Assembly: GCF_022347725.1 (NCBI RefSeq) | Contig: NZ_JAKRGB010000017.1 | Location: forward strand, 55,115 to 119,114 | DNA length: 64,000 nt | DNA from: Ruegeria sp. Ofav3-42 | GTDB lineage: Bacteria; Pseudomonadota; Alphaproteobacteria; Rhodobacterales; Rhodobacteraceae | Direction of reading: 5' to 3' | Shown: piece after piece, positions 8,704 through 17,462 of the stretch | Position numbering within the stretch: position 1 is the first letter of the stretch | Layout of the letters: each line of letters begins with the position of its first letter | Made by a program: the position numbers and the translations under genes | The notes under the pieces: generated by a model | Databases searched by the model: none | What the model was told of the DNA's origin: nothing | The model's input: the letters and a program-made list of their open reading frames with translations, nothing else

Positions 8704-9488
8704 CAGCGCTCTCCTCCGAAATTTGAAAACCGGGCTGCAAACAGCATCACGGCCATTGAGATGACGATTATGATTGTCGAGATCGCATTGATTTCCGGCG
8801 TGAACCCTTTGCGGATCGACGTGTAGATCAGCACCGGCAACGTGCTGTCACCGGGTTCGGACAGGAAATACGAGACGACGAACTGATCAAAGCTGACCGC
8901 GAAGGAAAACAGGGCACCCGCGATGATACCCGACGCAATCCATGGCAGGGTTACGCGTCGTGTGACGGTCCAGCTGTCTGCGCCCATGGATCGAGCGGCT
9001 TCTTCCAGGGTAACGTCAAAGGTCACCAACCGGGCGCTCACCACTACGATCACATAAGGCAGAGCGAGAGCGACATGACCGATCAGAACGGAAGGTGTGC
9101 CGCGCCCCAATCCGACGCCGTAGAAAAAGATCAACATTGCCGTGCCGGTGATAAGCCAGGGGATTGCGATCGGCGGGAACAGCATCACCTGCAGGAATCG
9201 TTTGCCGCGAAACTCGAACCTGAAAAGCGCCAGAGATGCGGCTGTCCCCAGTGTTGTGGCGATCACCGTTGTCGCCAACGCGATTAGGACCGACCGGGTT
9301 GCCGCATTCAGGATCTCGGTATTCTGGCCCAACTTTTCGTACCAAGTCAGCGAAAACTCGAAGGGCAACTGATAATATTGCGAGGCGTTAAAGGACATGA
9401 ATGCCATGACGATGATCGGCGCATACAGAAAGAACAGGATCAGTCCAAGCCAAACCTTGCCCAGCAAGGCCAGATATGTCCCATTCAT
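8703..9488 (-). CDS. ABC transporter permease, PotC type
   Basis: 261 residues from the ATG at 9488, which overlaps the stop of the preceding permease as ATGA. Six membrane segments and the inner-membrane-protein EAA loop: EEAARSMGADSWTVTRRVTLPWIASGIIAGA. It forms the channel together with the PotB-type permease in the cytoplasmic membrane. The frame continues open upstream of 9488, but that part is the other gene read out of frame. Confidence 0.9.
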   Translation of the reverse strand: MNGTYLALLGKVWLGLILFFLYAPIIVMAFMSFNASQYYQLPFEFSLTWYEKLGQNTEILNAATRSVLIALATTVIATTLGTAASLALFRFEFRGKRFLQVMLFPPIAIPWLITGTAMLIFFYGVGLGRGTPSVLIGHVALALPYVIVVVSARLVTFDVTLEEAARSMGADSWTVTRRVTLPWIASGIIAGALFSFAVSFDQFVVSYFLSEPGDSTLPVLIYTSIRKGFTPEINAISTIIIVISMAVMLFAARFSNFGGER

Positions 9489-10348
9489 GTCTGAGCCCTC
9501 CGCAGAACCGGGCTGGCGGTTGCCAGGATCAACAGCACAACGGCCAGCAGAATAAAGGACAATGCAGCCCCCAATGGCCAGTTGAAGACAGCGACAAACT
9601 GGTCCTCGATGACAGTTCCGAAATAGGTGCCAACGCGCCCGCCAAGAATGCGGGGTTCCATGAACGAACCGACGACGGGCACAAAAATCAGCACGGCCCC
9701 GGCCAGCAGACCCGGCAGCGACAGAGGTAGAACAAGGCGCCACAAGATGGTCAGCTTGTTTGCGCCCATTGAACGGGCGGCATCAATCAGGCTGTCGTCT
9801 ATCGCCTGAAGGGCCAGATACGACGTCAGGATCACATAAGGCAGGTAGGAATGAACCAGTCCGATCACGATGGCCGGTGTCGAGAACATCAGGTTCACGT
9901 CTACCTCAAAAGGCAGAATCGCGTTCAGGCCCAGATCGAGCACCCCGTTCCCGCGCAGCACGATCGCCCATGAAAAGATACGAACCAGCGAGTTTGACCA
10001 AAACGGCAGGATAACCAAAAGAAAAAGTGCTTCGCGCGATTTTCCCTTGATGACCTTGGCCAACACATAGGCGCAGGGAAATCCCACAAGCACCGATACA
10101 GCCGTGACCGTCAGGCCGAGCTTGATGGACTTCCACAGCAGCGTCGCATAGGTCGAAGTTTGAAAGAACGCCTGATAGTTGTCTGTGGTGTAACGCCATT
10201 CGGCGTCTCCAAAAGGCACATCTGACAAAAAGCTGAAATAGAGCATCGCCGACAGCGGTAGAAAAATTGCCACTGTCAGCCAGATATAGGCGGGGGAAAG
10301 CAACGAGGCGATCTTGAGCCTGTCCTGACGGGCAAGAACCGTTGACAT
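9485..10348 (-). CDS. ABC transporter permease, PotB type
   Basis: 287 residues with six membrane segments and the EAA motif DAARSMGANKLTILWRLVLPLSLPGLLAG. The N-terminal ASLLSPAYIWLTVAIFLPLSAMLYFSF is typical of spermidine/putrescine permeases of the PotB group. It sits 28 bases after the binding-protein gene and is coupled to the PotC-type permease. Confidence 0.9.
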   Translation of the reverse strand: MSTVLARQDRLKIASLLSPAYIWLTVAIFLPLSAMLYFSFLSDVPFGDAEWRYTTDNYQAFFQTSTYATLLWKSIKLGLTVTAVSVLVGFPCAYVLAKVIKGKSREALFLLVILPFWSNSLVRIFSWAIVLRGNGVLDLGLNAILPFEVDVNLMFSTPAIVIGLVHSYLPYVILTSYLALQAIDDSLIDAARSMGANKLTILWRLVLPLSLPGLLAGAVLIFVPVVGSFMEPRILGGRVGTYFGTVIEDQFVAVFNWPLGAALSFILLAVVLLILATASPVLRRAQT

Positions 10349-10376
10349 GTCTGCTTTCTCCCTTGCTTCGGCCTGA

Positions 10377-11417
10377 TTATTGCGCGGCCTTCAGGCCTTG
10401 CCACAGTTCCAGGTACTTCTCGCGGTTTTCATCGGAGACCGGGCGCTGGAACTGCACACGGGCCACAACGGCGGGATCGCCCAGAACGCGTTTGTTGAAA
10501 GCATCGTCCGGTAGGGCATCTGCGGCTTTTGCATTTGCCGATGCAGGGGCGCCGCTTTCGGCCCATTTCACGTAGAACTCCGGGTCAATCATCCAATTGA
10601 TAAAGGCGTGTGCTGCCTCTTTCTTGGTTGAGGTTTCAGGGATGGACAGCCCGTCAAGCCAACCGATCGCGCCTTCTTCGGGGACGACGAACTGTACCGG
10701 CAATCCAGATGCCATCGATCTGCTTGCAGACCCGGACCAGAAGGTTGCAACGTCCAGGTCACCGGCGGCCATGAACTGGTTCCAGTCGTTTTCCGAGCCC
10801 CAGTAGGTTTTGATCTGCGGCATCAACGCGGCCAGCTTGGCCTCAATGGCATCGAGATCCTGAATGTCGTTGATGTCCTGACCGGTGGCGATTGCCGCGA
10901 ACTGAACCGCCTCCAGCGCATCGTCGCGGATCGACACTTTGCCTTCATGTGCTGAATCCCAGAACACTTCGATCGACGTTGGCATTTCGCTGAACTCATT
11001 GGTGTTCACCGCGAACGACGTCAGGCCCCAGGTCCAGGGCACACCGTGCAGGGCGCCACCTGCATTAAGGTCCTGATTTGTAGCCATGTTCTCGGGTACG
11101 TCGCCAAAGTTGGCAACAAGCGAGCTGTCGACCGGCCCGATCAATCCTTCGGCCTGTGCCTGAGGGGTGAAGGCTGCGTTGATCAGAACCACGTCATAGG
11201 CACCCGGATTGGTCCGCAGCTTTGTCAGCATCTCCTGTTCCGAGTTGAAGTATTCATGAACAACGGTGTGACCAGTGGCTTCGGTAAACGCGGCGATGGC
11301 CCAGTCCTGATCAGTGCCATAACCCTGCCAATTCAGAACGCGAATTTCATCAGCCAGAACGACCGTGCCCACGGTTGTCAGGGCAACTGAGGTTGCCAGA
11401 AGGATGTGTTTGTTCAT
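10377..11417 (-). CDS. ABC transporter periplasmic binding protein, PotD type
   Basis: 346 residues. A signal peptide (about 1-22, ending VVLADE) precedes the mature start IRVLNWQGYGTDQDW, the usual opening of PotD/PotF-like proteins, and the C-terminal lobe contains AAHAFINWMIDPEFYVKWAE. It captures the solute in the periplasm for the downstream permeases. It follows the PfkB gene by about 40 bases. The bound ligand may differ from polyamines, as the operon lacks polyamine catabolic genes. Confidence 0.9.
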   Translation of the reverse strand: MNKHILLATSVALTTVGTVVLADEIRVLNWQGYGTDQDWAIAAFTEATGHTVVHEYFNSEQEMLTKLRTNPGAYDVVLINAAFTPQAQAEGLIGPVDSSLVANFGDVPENMATNQDLNAGGALHGVPWTWGLTSFAVNTNEFSEMPTSIEVFWDSAHEGKVSIRDDALEAVQFAAIATGQDINDIQDLDAIEAKLAALMPQIKTYWGSENDWNQFMAAGDLDVATFWSGSASRSMASGLPVQFVVPEEGAIGWLDGLSIPETSTKKEAAHAFINWMIDPEFYVKWAESGAPASANAKAADALPDDAFNKRVLGDPAVVARVQFQRPVSDENREKYLELWQGLKAAQ

Positions 11418-11458
11418 TGTCGTCTCCCAGTTGGATGGTCTTCAGCTTCGGTTCTCGA

Positions 11459-12391
11459 TCAACCAGCCTCTTTCTTGCGCAGAGCGTTTTCGACAACCGC
11501 TTCGGTCGGGGCAGTCGCCGGTCCTTTTTGTGTGGTCGACAAAGCTGCTGCGGCATTTGCGTAAACGGCAGCTTGTTTTGGCGTTTCGCCGCGTGACAAA
11601 CAGGCGATGAAACTGCCGATGTGAGTGTCACCGGCCCCATTTGTATCCACGGCCTGAACACGGAAAGGTGGGATATGTTCAAGGGAACCTTGCCGGGCCA
11701 GAATGCAGCCCTCTTCGCCCAGACGCACGATGACACCTCCGCCCCTGGGACGTGTTTCGGCGAGAGATTTGGCGGCTTCGGTCGGATCAGCCTGTCCTGT
11801 CAAAACCGCTGCTTCCCGCATATTGGCGCTGATCCAGGTTGCTCGGGCCATCGCCGCCTGAAGCGCCTCGCGATTGAGGGAGGCGACGATGGGCGACGGG
11901 TCGAAAACCAGATTTTCTATTCTGTCCTCGCCGGTCAGCCATTGGTGTAGTGCCCGACGCGACCCCGCGTAATGCAGGGCATAGCCCGACAACAGCGTCC
12001 AGCCGAACTCGTGAAAGCTGATCTGGTTCAGATCTTCGGCAGTTACGTGCCCCTCGGCACCGTCGCTGGCCACGAATGTCCGCTCGCCTTGCGGGTCGAT
12101 CATCACGGTGCAGCAACCCTGATCGCGGTTCAGATCCTGTGCCCGAAGGAAGGGAATGTTTTCGGTGTTGAGGCCTTCGCGGACAATTTTTGCAAACGGA
12201 CCAGACCCGATCGAGCCGCCGTAGAACACCATCATGCCAGCGCGTTTCGCGGCGACCATCGCGTTGAAACCACCACCGGGTGTGATGGAGAAGCCTTTGA
12301 CAATGGCTTCTTCACCCGGTGCGGGTACGGCTTCGACTTCGTAAAGAAGGTCGGCAACGACACCGGACATCTGCAAGAGGCGATTGGTCAT
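11459..12391 (-). CDS. PfkB-family carbohydrate/nucleoside kinase
   Basis: 310 residues. The N-terminal glycine motif GGGFN (39-43) and the C-terminal DTNGAGD (249-255), with the catalytic Asp, mark the ribokinase/PfkB family, which phosphorylates sugars or nucleosides with ATP in the cytoplasm. The start overlaps the stop of the ADP-ribosylglycohydrolase gene as ATGA. Following an N-glycosidase-type enzyme, its probable job is to phosphorylate the sugar that enzyme releases; ribose is a guess. Confidence 0.9.
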   Translation of the reverse strand: MTNRLLQMSGVVADLLYEVEAVPAPGEEAIVKGFSITPGGGFNAMVAAKRAGMMVFYGGSIGSGPFAKIVREGLNTENIPFLRAQDLNRDQGCCTVMIDPQGERTFVASDGAEGHVTAEDLNQISFHEFGWTLLSGYALHYAGSRRALHQWLTGEDRIENLVFDPSPIVASLNREALQAAMARATWISANMREAAVLTGQADPTEAAKSLAETRPRGGGVIVRLGEEGCILARQGSLEHIPPFRVQAVDTNGAGDTHIGSFIACLSRGETPKQAAVYANAAAALSTTQKGPATAPTEAVVENALRKKEAG

Positions 12392-13434
12392 CTCGTTGCC
12401 TCCGTCGTGTCGTGTGGCGCATCTGCTGATACGCCACGCAGGGTCAACAGTTGTTCAGCCGTCGCTTCGATCGCAAGGTCATTTGCCGAGCGGACAGGGG
12501 CAAGCGCGTTAGGATCGATACTCTGGATGCCTGCGCAGGCACCTGCCATCGCTCCGGCAATCGCACCGATTGTGTCTGTGTCGTCGCCTATGTTGGCAGC
12601 GATCTGTGCGGCTTTCCAAACATCTCCTTCAGCCATTCGCACTACGCCAAAAGCGGCCGGGACAGACTCATATGATGCAACAGACGTCCCCACTGACTGC
12701 GCAAATTCCTCGGTGGAAATACCTTTGTCCGCCAGTTTCAATGCGTCAGTTATCCGTTTACTCATATCCGGTTCACCGGACCGAAAACCGCGTTTCTGCC
12801 CTTTCTCGGCAGCATCCAAAGCAGTCTCGATGGCAGCGTCAAAATCAAGCCCATCCACGCCGCGGCTGACAACGGCGGCAACTGCAGCTGCAGCAGCGAT
12901 TGCCTCACCCGTGTTGTGCGTCATCCGGCAGGCCAGCTCGACGCGGTCCAGAAAATTGTCGGATGGATCATATTTGGTGGCAATTCCGACCGGGGTGATC
13001 CGCATCGCGGCCCCGTTCGTCGTGCCATTGCGCCCGGTTTCAAGCGCTGACTCTCCAGCCAGCATCGCGGCCAACGCTGCTTTAGAGGATGGGCCAAGCA
13101 AATCGCGCAGACCCCGCGCCCTGACATCGCGCTCCCAATCCAGCAGGTCCTGTGCCCAGAGCGTCTCGTCAAAGCCGTTGTCGTCTTCGACAAGGCGTTT
13201 CGCCAGCAAAAACGCCTGCTCAGTGTCATCCGTCACCTGTGCCGCCCCGAGGCCGTGCGAAACAGGATGATCCGGGTAAGGGGCAACATAGTTGGTTATT
13301 TCGCCATAGTGCTGAGCGATCTGCGGCCGCGACAAGGTTTGGGACGGCATGCCCAATGCATCCCCGATCGCCATTCCGGCGAGGGCGCCACAGGCGCGAT
13401 CGTATGCCAAACCTCTATCAGTCAACGTTGTCAA
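12388..13434 (-). CDS. ADP-ribosylglycohydrolase-family protein
   Basis: 348 residues if it starts at the TTG at 13434, which overlaps the GntR stop as TTGA; a TTG nine bases further on is the alternative. The first Mg-binding motif TDDTE is at residues 68-72 and the second, GDDTDT, at 283-288, both intact, and the N-terminal ACGALAGMAIGDALGMP is classic. Known members cleave N- or O-glycosidic bonds of ADP-ribosyl groups, and relatives attack other ribosides. In an operon with an importer and a sugar kinase a catabolic role is more likely than protein de-ADP-ribosylation. Confidence 0.88.
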   Translation of the reverse strand: MTTLTDRGLAYDRACGALAGMAIGDALGMPSQTLSRPQIAQHYGEITNYVAPYPDHPVSHGLGAAQVTDDTEQAFLLAKRLVEDDNGFDETLWAQDLLDWERDVRARGLRDLLGPSSKAALAAMLAGESALETGRNGTTNGAAMRITPVGIATKYDPSDNFLDRVELACRMTHNTGEAIAAAAAVAAVVSRGVDGLDFDAAIETALDAAEKGQKRGFRSGEPDMSKRITDALKLADKGISTEEFAQSVGTSVASYESVPAAFGVVRMAEGDVWKAAQIAANIGDDTDTIGAIAGAMAGACAGIQSIDPNALAPVRSANDLAIEATAEQLLTLRGVSADAPHDTTEATR

Positions 13435-14168
13435 AACTCCATTTGCAGACCGAACAGGTCCGGATCCAGAATGCTTTCGACATATTCCAAGGTTGCCCCA
13501 TCGGCTGAACGTGTCAGGCGGCAAAGCCGTAACATCGGCTCACCCTTCTCACGCCCCATCACAGCCGCATCCGCCGCGCTGAGGGCAGGCAGCACTCGGG
13601 CCCATTCTTTTCCCCCGTCGACGCTCAGCCCGCGAAGCCGCAGAGTTTCCGTCAATGACCCATTCTCAAGGCCGTTCTCCAGGATTTCGGAAAATCCAGG
13701 GCGCCAGGCAACGCGACTGCGTTCGAGCGAAACGCCCTGACCGGTTTTCACGCGAAACCGCAAGCGGTCGACGATCAGGAAGTCTGTGTCGGTCAGATCC
13801 GGCACGTCATTCAGGTCCATTCCCCCGCGTGCCAGACGCAAGACACGGGTCGCGAGTTCCGTGTCACCGGAGGACAACGCGACGCTCCACCCGGAGCGAT
13901 CGTCGATGGTTTGGCCGCCAAATGTCACAAATGACCCAATCCCTCGCCGGGTCGTGATCAAGCCTTTGCGGCAGAGGATCTCCAAGCTTTTGCGCACGGT
14001 ATTCCGACTGACTGAAAACCGTTTGACAAGCTCATTTTCGCTGGCGAGCGGCGTCCCGTTCCCAAGCCCGCCGGACCTGATCTCTTCTTCCAGCTGATGC
14101 GCAATTCTGACCGACTTGGATGCTCCGATCAGATCGCTACTTGTTGATTCTTGTTCAAGCTTGTTCAT
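13431..14168 (-). CDS. GntR/HutC-type transcriptional regulator (UTRA effector domain)
   Basis: 245 residues. A GntR winged helix (ASENELVKRFSVSRNTVRKSLEILCRKGLITTRRGIGSFV) is followed by a UTRA-like domain with DFLIVDRLRFR and a C-terminal LEYVESILDPD. It is the first gene of the seven-gene importer/glycohydrolase/kinase operon and probably represses it until an intracellular ligand binds. AAGG lies just before the ATG, within a short palindrome. Confidence 0.92.
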   Translation of the reverse strand: MNKLEQESTSSDLIGASKSVRIAHQLEEEIRSGGLGNGTPLASENELVKRFSVSRNTVRKSLEILCRKGLITTRRGIGSFVTFGGQTIDDRSGWSVALSSGDTELATRVLRLARGGMDLNDVPDLTDTDFLIVDRLRFRVKTGQGVSLERSRVAWRPGFSEILENGLENGSLTETLRLRGLSVDGGKEWARVLPALSAADAAVMGREKGEPMLRLCRLTRSADGATLEYVESILDPDLFGLQMEF

Positions 14169-14175
14169 ACATGTA
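14168..14175. promoter_or_regulatory. TACATGTA palindrome at the GntR start codon
   Basis: The 8-base palindrome overlaps the first base of the gntR start codon and its ribosome site, where binding would block expression of the whole operon. It is short, so autoregulation is only a suggestion. Confidence 0.25.
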
Positions 14176-14313
14176 CCTTATTCGGAATCGAAAAGCTGTC
14201 AACAACAACCCGAAGGAGGTTGGCCCAACTGGACCGAGCGTGCATATTTGGGCGTTATGAGGAACAATAACGGAACACAGTCCAGCTTAACGAGCACCTG
14301 ATCTTTACACAGT

Positions 14314-14805
14314 TTGCCCTTTCGATTGGAGCGTGTTGTATTGGAACGAGAATTTCTGGCTGTCTGGAGTCTGTCTTACGCTGATCTTGATTTGGTAAAC
14401 GGCTATCGGCACGCGATGCGGATTGGGCTTGCTGCCCAATTGGCGCATTTTCGGCACTTCGGGTATTTTCCGGTGCAGTTGAAGGATGTGCCACCCTCGG
14501 CATTGGATTATCTCGCTCAGCAACTTGGTGAAGATCTCGCGCATGTCCCGAATTACGACATCGCCAGCGACACAGCTCGCCGCCACCGGTTGGAAATTCT
14601 GCGCTTTCTTGGCGTTAGCCGTGCCAATGACCGGCATCGCGCCAAGCTGCGCGAAGCACTTGCATCGCAGGTTTCAACTTTGGGCCCCTCCACAGAAGAT
14701 CTGATTCAATGTGGCTATGAATGGGCCTTGGGCCAATCGGTATTCATCCCGTCCCGAAAGATCATGGAACGCTTGGTGCGATCCGCACAGCATAGTTTTC
14801 AAGAA
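14314..14805 (+). pseudogene. Tn3-family transposase, N-terminal (DUF4158) fragment
   Basis: About 164 residues read WSLSYADLDLVNGYRHAMR, LGLAAQLAHF-like (IGLAAQLAHFRHFGYFP), ALDYLAQQLGEDL and ARRHRLEILRFLGV, the pattern of the DUF4158 domain that opens many Tn3-family TnpA proteins (normally about 950-1000 residues). The frame is cut at 14806 where an IS6-type end begins, and no continuation is found beyond that element. A TTG at 14314 is the first start in frame. It is a relic of a Tn3-type transposon destroyed by a later IS insertion or deletion. Confidence 0.75.
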
Positions 14806-15457
14806 GGGCTTTGTCGCAAACTTTAGCGTGGTTCGAAGCTATCGCTTTGACTGGGCAAAATTACCCTGCGAGCTCTGCGAATTGACGGAATCCGCATGTC
14901 GAAGGCCCAAGCTGGCCTTTGCGGATCATGTTGACCTCTTGGATCCCGGCTGCATTGCTCCTGCTTTTGTCAATGGTGATCCGCTTCGGGATGCCATTGT
15001 GACAGAGTGCATTGGCGAAGAATTTCTTTGCAGCCTTCGTGTTTCGCTTCGTTGACAGCATGAAATCAAGGGTTTGACCGTCGCGGTCTACAGCGCGGTA
15101 CAAGTAGACCCATTCGCCGCGAACATTCACATAGGTTTCATCCATGCGCCAAGATTCTGCTGTCTTGATCTTCCTTTTCTGCGCCATCTGAGCGACCTGG
15201 GGCGAGTACTTTATCACCCAGCGGTTCAGCGTCGAGTGATCAACCGACACACCACGTTCCGCCATGATCTCTTCCAGGTCGCGGTACGAGACGCCAAATC
15301 GAACGTAGAAATAGACCGAAAACAGAATCACCTATTGCGGATAGTGGGCACCTTTAAAGTCGATCATTGGGCATTCCAAGCATCGTCACAGTCAAACCAC
15401 CAGTTGGATCAAACCACGCCAAGGTGCAACATGTCGGCCAAAGTTTGCGACACATCC
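14806..15457 (-). mobile_element. Decayed IS6-family element, copy 1
   Basis: The left end (from 14806) and the reverse complement of the right end (15440-15457) share TGTCGCAAACTTT, the core of IS6-type terminal repeats. The enclosed 652 bases are shorter than the usual 800 or so because the transposase has an internal deletion. It interrupts the Tn3 transposase fragment on its left and borders the membrane-transferase gene at 15490 on its right. Orientation is opposite to copy 2 at 21753-22572. No target duplication is evident. Confidence 0.7.
14861..15367 (-). pseudogene. IS6-family transposase, broken by nonsense codon and deletion
   Basis: From an ATG at 15367 the frame reads MIDFKGAHYPQ, then TAG, then VILFSVYFYVRFGVSYRDLEE and the DDE-domain blocks WRMDETYVNVRGEWVYLYRAVD and TLDFMLS. 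After IDKSRSNAAGI it jumps to VNMIRKGQ, skipping roughly 65 residues that include KYLNNIIEQDHRFIK as seen in copy 2. Both lesions should abolish transposition. The protein is otherwise close to the copy at 21833-22518. Confidence 0.85.
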
Positions 15458-15489
15458 AACGCAATATGCTATAGCCAGCAAACCAGCCG

Positions 15490-17064
15490 TCAATTTGAGT
15501 TTAACGCATAGAGCGAAAAAAATGTGCCTGCTTCAAGCAGACGCCCCAGACGAATTATACCGGGGTCGGGTTGATCAACCGCAGACAGTACGAGCACATG
15601 CGAGAAATAGTGATCCCAGCCGACTAACCTTACGGATTTCAGGTAGGCATTTTGGGTTCTGTCCAGTTCCAGGAATTCCCGCCAGTACGGGGGAAAATAT
15701 TGGGATATGTCTCTGTCCCTTATGTCCGGCCGGGGAGACAGAGCGTTTGCACCAGTGAAGATCGAAGGCAGAAACACCTTCGTATCCATGGCCAGATATG
15801 CAGCCGAATGTGAATGTGTCACTGTTTTTGCTGTCATGTCACCCAGAACAAGAAGCCTGTCATCACTGTCAAGATATCTGGTCAGTTGCCTTAACTCTGC
15901 GACCTCCTCGTCATGGAGCTTCCAGTAGCCAACGAGCCTGTCAGTGCGCAGGAAAGCAACGGTGACCAATATCATCGCCAACACAAGCCCGACGTACCGA
16001 CTATGGCGGCAATCAACAATGGCAACCCAGAAACAGGCCACCAGAGTGGGAAAGCGGATATGCGTAAAATGTACTTTAAACAATTCTGAAGGAATGCACA
16101 TGGTCACAACGGCAAGTGCGATTAAGGGAAAAATCCCCCGGCGTTCCACGGCAACTCTGCCACCGGGGAAACGGCTGGCCATGAAGAAAATCATGATAAA
16201 AAGAAGCAGCGCGAGGCTTTCAGCCAGGTCGTTGAAGGTAAGCCGGGTATTGACCCCAGTTCCAAGTGGCGATGCCAGCATCGTCAGGAATTCAAGAAGC
16301 GTAGTGCTGCTTGATGATGATGTATCGATGCCATTGGCCTGCCCAATTATGTTCAGCAGGTGAATCCCCGGCAAAATGCTGATCAGCAACATGGCGACAA
16401 ATGCGGACCAAAAGCACCGCGCAAAATCCGTCTCGCGGCGCTTATCCCAAAGAACCTGAAATTCAAGGAAGGTCCAGGCCAGCATCAGAAAGCCGAATGC
16501 ATAAATATGCATAAAATAAATGGCCAGAGCCAGCGGCGCCAAGATAAGCGTTCTGGGCAGCCGCGCCATGTTGCTGGTCAGAAACCAAACAGCAAGCGCA
16601 ACCAAAGTGGGGGGGAGCGCAAGAACGAAGTTCTCAAAACCAAATGCAAATGCCGAATGATACATGAAACAGGCGGAAATTACTGGCCAGAGAGACCAGC
16701 GTCGCCAGATGCTGGCATGAAGGAATACCGTGGCCAGCATCAGCCCGGTTGTGGCAAATTGGATGAGTATCTTCTGTGTCACTTCGACCGACCAGCAGGC
16801 CGGCGCCAGCATGTGGATCCATTCTGCGGTCGCGTTGGGAATTGGCACAAAATTATAGATGTAGTGCTGACCAATTCCTGCCAGCGGGTCCATTGAACAT
16901 TGCAGCTGGTGACGGGCAAGATGATTGGGCCAGTCGATCAGCCGCGGGGTGTCAAATTGCGCAAGCTGCAGGTTGATCAAGGAAATCGCGATGATTGTCA
17001 GTACGACGCAGGCTTTCAGGACCGGGTCGCTCCTGACACCGGAGACGTTATCTTCTGCGGTCAT
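15490..17064 (-). CDS. Polytopic membrane protein, probable GtrC-like glycosyltransferase
   Basis: 524 residues with about ten membrane segments. The first large periplasmic loop (DTPRLIDWPNHLARHQLQ) sits where polyprenyl-dependent GT-C enzymes keep their catalytic acid, and the C-terminal 130 residues are soluble. I do not recognise a named family. Its start overlaps the GtrA stop as ATGA, and the operon also holds a GtrB-like GT2, so by analogy with gtrABC units this would be the serotype-specific transferase adding the sugar to a periplasmic acceptor. It is the last gene before IS6 copy 1. Confidence 0.7.
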   Translation of the reverse strand: MTAEDNVSGVRSDPVLKACVVLTIIAISLINLQLAQFDTPRLIDWPNHLARHQLQCSMDPLAGIGQHYIYNFVPIPNATAEWIHMLAPACWSVEVTQKILIQFATTGLMLATVFLHASIWRRWSLWPVISACFMYHSAFAFGFENFVLALPPTLVALAVWFLTSNMARLPRTLILAPLALAIYFMHIYAFGFLMLAWTFLEFQVLWDKRRETDFARCFWSAFVAMLLISILPGIHLLNIIGQANGIDTSSSSSTTLLEFLTMLASPLGTGVNTRLTFNDLAESLALLLFIMIFFMASRFPGGRVAVERRGIFPLIALAVVTMCIPSELFKVHFTHIRFPTLVACFWVAIVDCRHSRYVGLVLAMILVTVAFLRTDRLVGYWKLHDEEVAELRQLTRYLDSDDRLLVLGDMTAKTVTHSHSAAYLAMDTKVFLPSIFTGANALSPRPDIRDRDISQYFPPYWREFLELDRTQNAYLKSVRLVGWDHYFSHVLVLSAVDQPDPGIIRLGRLLEAGTFFSLYALNSN

Positions 17065-17462
17065 TTTCGGAAAACCAGAAGCTTCTGAACGACAAACATA
17101 AGGGCTGCGACCAGAAGCATTGCGCCAAACTGCGCGATCTGATGGGGAAAACCGATGTGATAAAACAGGATATAAAGCGTTGATATCTGCACCAGATACC
17201 CAGTCAGATAGGCTATTGCGAACAAGGCTTTACGTGTTCTGCGGGCCTCGGTTGAGCAGAAGGTGAACCGCCGGTGAACGACAAAGGAAAACGGTATCCC
17301 GATTGCAAAAACCAGACTTGAGGCCATGACCGGTTCAACACCCAAAGGGGTAACAACAAGATAAAGCCCATAGAGCGTCAGGTTGACCCCAACACCCCCA
17401 AGGCCAAAGCGCAGGACCTGCCATAACATTGAATGGGAAAAAATCGACCGCTCATCCGGCAT
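17061..17462 (-). CDS. GtrA-family membrane protein
   Basis: 133 residues, four membrane segments, with RFGLGGVGVNLTLYGLYL at the N-terminus, HRRFTF after helix two and FVVQKLLVFRK at the end, as in GtrA flippases. It overlaps the acetyltransferase gene upstream by 11 bases and the membrane transferase downstream by four. It should flip the lipid-linked amino sugar made by this cassette. It is only distantly like the GtrA at 1887-2321, so the two cassettes are not recent duplicates. Confidence 0.87.
   Translation of the reverse strand: MPDERSIFSHSMLWQVLRFGLGGVGVNLTLYGLYLVVTPLGVEPVMASSLVFAIGIPFSFVVHRRFTFCSTEARRTRKALFAIAYLTGYLVQISTLYILFYHIGFPHQIAQFGAMLLVAALMFVVQKLLVFRK

Noticed and set aside
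11972..13270. A 432-residue plus-strand frame opposite the PfkB and glycohydrolase genes
   Set aside because: It is the antisense of two genes with intact catalytic motifs; its composition (Ser/Ala/Arg-rich, no domain) is that of a shadow frame.
14230..14300. Possible 38-base terminal repeat of the Tn3-type element upstream of its transposase fragment
   Set aside because: The sequence has some resemblance to Tn3-type ends, but I found no partner repeat and could not support it.
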